Below are positions 60,647-64,000 of a DNA stretch of 64,000 nt, piece after piece. The DNA comes from Leucobacter sp. Psy1 (GTDB lineage: Bacteria; Actinomycetota; Actinomycetes; Actinomycetales; Microbacteriaceae). The translations under genes were made by a program, and so were the position numbers. The stretch's first letter is position 1; each line of letters begins with the position of its first letter. Location of the stretch: positions 2,976,001 through 3,040,000 of the forward strand of contig NZ_CP083692.1 in the NCBI RefSeq assembly GCF_020096995.1. Direction: 5' to 3'. The notes beneath the pieces are model-generated. The model made no database searches and was not told where the DNA came from. It saw only the letters and a program-made list of their open reading frames with translations.

Positions 60647-62650
60647 CTACCAGATCGAGACGCGCTCGTCAGGGTCCATCCAGAGGGCGTCACCCGGCTG
60701 CGTGCCGTAGGTCTCGTGGAACGCGTCGAGGTTCCGCACGATCTGGTTGCAGCGGAACTCGTTCGGCGAGTGCGGATCGATCGTCAGCAGCCGCACGGTC
60801 TCGGCGGGCCGCGACGCCTGCTGCCAGGCCTGGGCCCAGGAGAGGAAGAATCGCTCGGCGCCGGTGAGCCCGTCGATCACGGGTGCTTCTTCCCCATGCA
60901 GAGAGCGCTGGTACGCACGCCACGCGATTGCCATGCCGCCGAGGTCACCGATGTTCTCGCCGATCGTGAGCTCCCCGTTGACGGTCTGTCCGTCGGCGCC
61001 CTCGGGTGAGAGCGCGTTGTACTGGTCGATGAGGGACTTGGTGCGCTGCTCGAACGCGGCTCGGTCTTCCTCGGTCCACCAGTCGGTGAGCTTGCCGTCG
61101 CCGTCGTATCGCGACCCCTGGTCGTCGAAGCCGTGGCCGATCTCGTGCCCGATCACGGCACCGATCGCACCGTAGTTCGCGGCCATGTCGGCGTGCTTGT
61201 CGAAGAACGGCGGCTGCAGGATCCCCGCAGGGAACACGATCTCGTTGAACCCGGGGTTGTAGTAGGCGTTGACGGTCTGAGGCGTCATGAACCACTCGTC
61301 GCGATCGATCGGCTTACCGACCTTGTCGAGCTCGCGGCGCAGCTCGAACTCGGCGACCCGCGCCGAGTTGCCGAGCAGGTCCCCCGAGTCGACCTGCAGC
61401 GACGAGTAGTCGCGCCACTTCACCGGGTACCCGATCTTTGGCACGAACTTCTCGAGCTTCTCGAGCGCGCGCTGCTTCGTGGCGTCGCCCATCCAGTCCA
61501 GCTGGCCGATGGATTCGCGGTACGCGGCGATGAGGTACTCGACGAGTTCATCCATGGTGGCCTTCGCCGTCTCGTCGAAGTGGCGCCCGACGTAGAGGCG
61601 GCCGACGGCCTCGCCCATCGATCCCTCGACGAAGGACACGCCGCGGCGCCAGCGGGCGCGCTGCTCGGTCGCACCGGTGAGCGCGGTGCCGTAGAACTCG
61701 AAGTTCGCACGCGAGATCTCCTGCGACAGGAGTGCCGAGGCGCCACGGACGATCTGCCAGATGAGCCAGGCCTTCCACGCCTCGAGCTCCTCCTCGACGA
61801 GGAGCGAAGCGAGCCCGGTGAGCGCGTCGGGCTGACCGGCGACGACCTCCGCGAAGGCGTCCTCCGAAGCGCCGAGCGCCGTCAGGTAGCGCTTCCAGTC
61901 CAGTCCGGGGGTGAGCTCCTGGAGCTCGACGAAGGTGCGCAGGTTGTACAGCTTCTGGATGTCCCGGCTCGCGACCTTGTCCCAGTGGTGCCCGGCGATC
62001 CGCCGCTCGAGGTCGTAGGCGAGTTCGGCGAGGCGATCCGGATCGGCCGTCTCCGCGGCATCCAATCCGGTGTCGGCGGCGACGAGCTGCAGCATCCGCG
62101 CGATGTGGGCGCGGTACTGCTCGCGGATCTCGGCGAATTGGTCCTCGCGGAAGTAGGACTCGTCGGGCAGCCCGATACCGCCCTGCATGACGAAGACGAT
62201 GTAGCGGCTCGGGTCGCCGGGATCGTTGTCGACGCCCATGCCGAAGAACCCGCCGAGTCCCTCGCGCTCGAGCTCGCCGACCAGGGTCACGAACTCGTCG
62301 ACCGAGGTGACGGCGAGCGCACGTGCAATGTCGTCAGCAATGGGACGCGCACCCAGCGCATCGATCCGCTCGGTATCCATGAAGCTCGCGTAGAGCGCGG
62401 CGACCTTGTCGGCCTCGGTCTCCGCCCCGGCTCCGGGCGCGGGCGCATCCGTTCCCGTGATGATGTCGCGGACCGCCTCCTCGGCGTTCTCGGCGAGGAC
62501 CGCGAAGGACCCGTACCGCGCCTTGTCGGCGGGAATCTTCGTCCGCGCGATCCACTTCCCGTTCACGTGCCTGAACAGGTCGTCCTGCGGCCGGACGGCC
62601 GGGTCGAGTTCGGAGCTGTCGATACCTGAGGTGGGCGCTGCTGAGCTCAT
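60647..62650 (-). CDS. pepO: M13-family zinc metallopeptidase (PepO/neprilysin-like)
   Basis: This 667-aa peptidase has the zinc motif GHEIGHGFDDQGSRYD (about 502) and the third ligand with GENIGDLGG (about 565), plus the C-terminal CNQIVRNLDAFHETYG. The protein has no signal peptide, as usual for bacterial PepO-type enzymes. It cleaves peptides up to a few kDa. TAGGGT (62662-62657, minus) lies 6 nt before the ATG, a leaderless pattern. Confidence 0.95.
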   Translation of the reverse strand: MSSAAPTSGIDSSELDPAVRPQDDLFRHVNGKWIARTKIPADKARYGSFAVLAENAEEAVRDIITGTDAPAPGAGAETEADKVAALYASFMDTERIDALGARPIADDIARALAVTSVDEFVTLVGELEREGLGGFFGMGVDNDPGDPSRYIVFVMQGGIGLPDESYFREDQFAEIREQYRAHIARMLQLVAADTGLDAAETADPDRLAELAYDLERRIAGHHWDKVASRDIQKLYNLRTFVELQELTPGLDWKRYLTALGASEDAFAEVVAGQPDALTGLASLLVEEELEAWKAWLIWQIVRGASALLSQEISRANFEFYGTALTGATEQRARWRRGVSFVEGSMGEAVGRLYVGRHFDETAKATMDELVEYLIAAYRESIGQLDWMGDATKQRALEKLEKFVPKIGYPVKWRDYSSLQVDSGDLLGNSARVAEFELRRELDKVGKPIDRDEWFMTPQTVNAYYNPGFNEIVFPAGILQPPFFDKHADMAANYGAIGAVIGHEIGHGFDDQGSRYDGDGKLTDWWTEEDRAAFEQRTKSLIDQYNALSPEGADGQTVNGELTIGENIGDLGGMAIAWRAYQRSLHGEEAPVIDGLTGAERFFLSWAQAWQQASRPAETVRLLTIDPHSPNEFRCNQIVRNLDAFHETYGTQPGDALWMDPDERVSIW

Positions 62651-62717
62651 GCGAACACCCTACCGGGAGCCCCTGACCGGACGGCCGTGCGACCTGACGG
62701 GAAGCGTCAGCAAACAG

Positions 62718-62747
62718 TAGACATCACGAATACTGCTTGTATACACT
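62718..62747 (+). promoter_or_regulatory. Promoter with GntR-like operator before the second MHS transporter
   Basis: TAGACA (62718-62723) and TACACT (62742-62747) are 18 bp apart. TTGTATACAC (62737-62746) overlaps the -10 and resembles TNGTNNNACNA, the FadR-subfamily GntR site. The regulator is unknown; the GntR gene at 56245 is the nearest candidate. Confidence 0.45.
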
Positions 62748-62803
62748 ATTGGCAACAGTGCGGTATCGCTCTGGATGGAATACAGCTCGACGAGGAGATA
62801 TCT

Positions 62804-64000
62804 ATGACCACGGCTACGGCATACCCCGATCGGCCATCGAAGCAGCGAAAAACGCACAGCAACATCTTCACCGTGGCCTTCTCGAGCCTCGCGGGCACCG
62901 CGGTCGAGTGGTACGACTTCTTCCTCTACGGAACCGCGGCGGCACTCGTCTTCAGCAAGCTCTACTTCCCGACCGGCGACCCCATCGTCAGCACGATGCT
63001 CGCGCTCGGCACCTTCGCCGCCGGCTTCGTCGCACGCCCTCTCGGCGCGATCGTCCTCGGGCACATCGGCGATCGCGTTGGACGGCGGGCGACGCTCATC
63101 GCCAGCCTGCTCCTCATGGGAATCGCCACCACCCTCATCGCAGTAATCCCGCCGTTCGAGACACAGGGCGGGTGGGTCGGTATCGGCCTTTGGGCACCGA
63201 TCCTGCTCCTGCTCATGCGACTCATCCAGGGCTTCGCGCTCGGCGGCGAGTGGGGCGGAGCTGTGCTGCTCGTCAGCGAGCACGCGAACGAGTCCTCGCG
63301 TCGTGCGTTCTGGACGTCGTTCCCGAACGTCGGCCCGCCCCTCGGGAATCTGATGGCCGCGGGCGTGCTCGCGCTCCTGTCGGCGGTGATGACCGAGGAG
63401 TCGTTCCTCTCGTGGGGCTGGCGGATCGCCTTCGGCCTGTCAGCCGTGCTCGTGCTCATCGGACTGGTGCTCCGGCTCTACGTCGAGGAGACGCCACTCT
63501 TCAAGGCCTCGCAAGCGGCTAAGCAGCATGAAGCCGCCCCGAAGCGGCGACTTCCCCTCGGCGAGCTGCTTCGCGACCATTGGCGCCCCACGCTCATCGC
63601 CATCGGATCGCGCATGGGCGAGAACGCCGGCTTCTACATCTATTCTCTGTTCATCATCACCTACGTGACTGAAATCCTCGGCGAGGCGAGGGGAGAAGCA
63701 CTTGCCGGAGTGATGATCGGTCAGGGGGTCGCCGTGCTGACCATTCCGATCATGGCCATCTGGGCCGACAAGATCGGGCGGCGACCCATGCTCATCGGAG
63801 CTTCGATCGCCACCATGATCTGGGCGTTCGGCTTCTTCTACTTCCTGAACCAGGCAGAGCTCTGGGGCTTCATCGTCGCCGCCGTGGGCGGGTTGCTGAT
63901 CTTCGCGGCATACAGCTCGGTGATCGGCGCCTTCTTCTCCGAGTTGTTCCCGACCAGCGTCCGCTACAGCGGCACCTCGGTCGCCTACAACATCGCCTCG
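62804..64000 (+). CDS. MHS-family (MFS) transporter, cut by the window end
   Basis: The first 399 residues of a metabolite:H+ symporter are visible, with at least ten transmembrane helices and the signatures GDRVGRRATL, IQGFALGGEWGGAVLLVSEH and EETPLFKAS. It is related to, but clearly distinct from, the transporter at 38935 and is not near paa genes. GAGGAGA lies about 7 nt before the ATG. The substrate is unknown; dicarboxylates, proline/betaine or aromatic acids are the family range. Confidence 0.92.
   Translation, partial: MTTATAYPDRPSKQRKTHSNIFTVAFSSLAGTAVEWYDFFLYGTAAALVFSKLYFPTGDPIVSTMLALGTFAAGFVARPLGAIVLGHIGDRVGRRATLIASLLLMGIATTLIAVIPPFETQGGWVGIGLWAPILLLLMRLIQGFALGGEWGGAVLLVSEHANESSRRAFWTSFPNVGPPLGNLMAAGVLALLSAVMTEESFLSWGWRIAFGLSAVLVLIGLVLRLYVEETPLFKASQAAKQHEAAPKRRLPLGELLRDHWRPTLIAIGSRMGENAGFYIYSLFIITYVTEILGEARGEALAGVMIGQGVAVLTIPIMAIWADKIGRRPMLIGASIATMIWAFGFFYFLNQAELWGFIVAAVGGLLIFAAYSSVIGAFFSELFPTSVRYSGTSVAYNIAS

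Noticed and set aside
1-64000. CRISPR array, rRNA operon, prophage or integrase/att sites
   Set aside because: No regularly spaced repeats, rRNA sequences, phage structural genes or integrases were seen; the tRNA-Tyr gene has no adjacent integrase.

Overview
The window is high-GC, densely coded DNA from an actinobacterium. I infer Microbacteriaceae (Leucobacter/Microbacterium-like). This rests on the gene families (DUF3151 beside purA, an actinobacterial phenylacetate cluster, candidate IdeR/DtxR boxes), GTG starts, ATGA-type overlaps, and many genes that lack a Shine-Dalgarno but carry a TANNNT -10 hexamer 6-7 nt before the start codon (leaderless transcripts). The genus was not tested.

Layout. 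1-2356: end of an ABC ATPase, a small unknown protein and a ROK regulator. 2353-6923: two divergent gene pairs, a class III PLP enzyme with an APH-fold kinase and a HAD hydrolase with a monomeric-sarcosine-oxidase-like flavoenzyme, probably amine or amino-acid catabolism. 6929-9549: chorismate mutase, purA, DUF3151 and YajQ. 9771-12741: AbiEi/DUF559-like protein, Dps with iron boxes, and a DUF1361 membrane protein. 12798-16254: two-component system divergent from an ABC exporter, with a 38-bp palindrome between them. 16300-20155: small regulators, GNAT, BLUF photoreceptor, lipoprotein, DUF3592-like protein and an alpha/beta hydrolase. 20208-20289: tRNA-Tyr. 20368-24075: a 1235-aa PutA homologue whose proline dehydrogenase and aldehyde dehydrogenase active sites both appear to be lost.

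24126-40269 is a complete phenylacetate pathway: paaABCDE, a crotonase and two hotdog thioesterases, paaK, a TetR regulator, then paaZ, paaH, paaF, paaJ and a divergent MHS transporter. Three related operator-like palindromes sit at the three divergent promoters. A complete IS30-family element (28-bp perfect inverted repeats, 3-bp target duplication) lies between the two halves.

40445-48164: GNAT, branched-chain 2-oxoacid dehydrogenase E1alpha/E1beta/E2 divergent from an Lrp regulator, and a TrpXYZ-type ABC transporter. 48434-50451: serine hydrolase, a stand-alone SIP domain behind an iron box, and a PEBP protein. 50793-56134 looks less like its neighbours and may be acquired: a CstR-like regulator with paired operators, a 61-aa cysteine-rich protein, the remains of a thioredoxin gene, a persulfide dioxygenase-rhodanese fusion, a MerR/GyrI/SnoaL operon and a Pr6Pr membrane protein. 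56245-64000: GntR regulator, TrhO, a TPP riboswitch ahead of a ThiD-TenA fusion, a nitrilase-family amidase, an M13 peptidase and a second MHS transporter cut by the window end.
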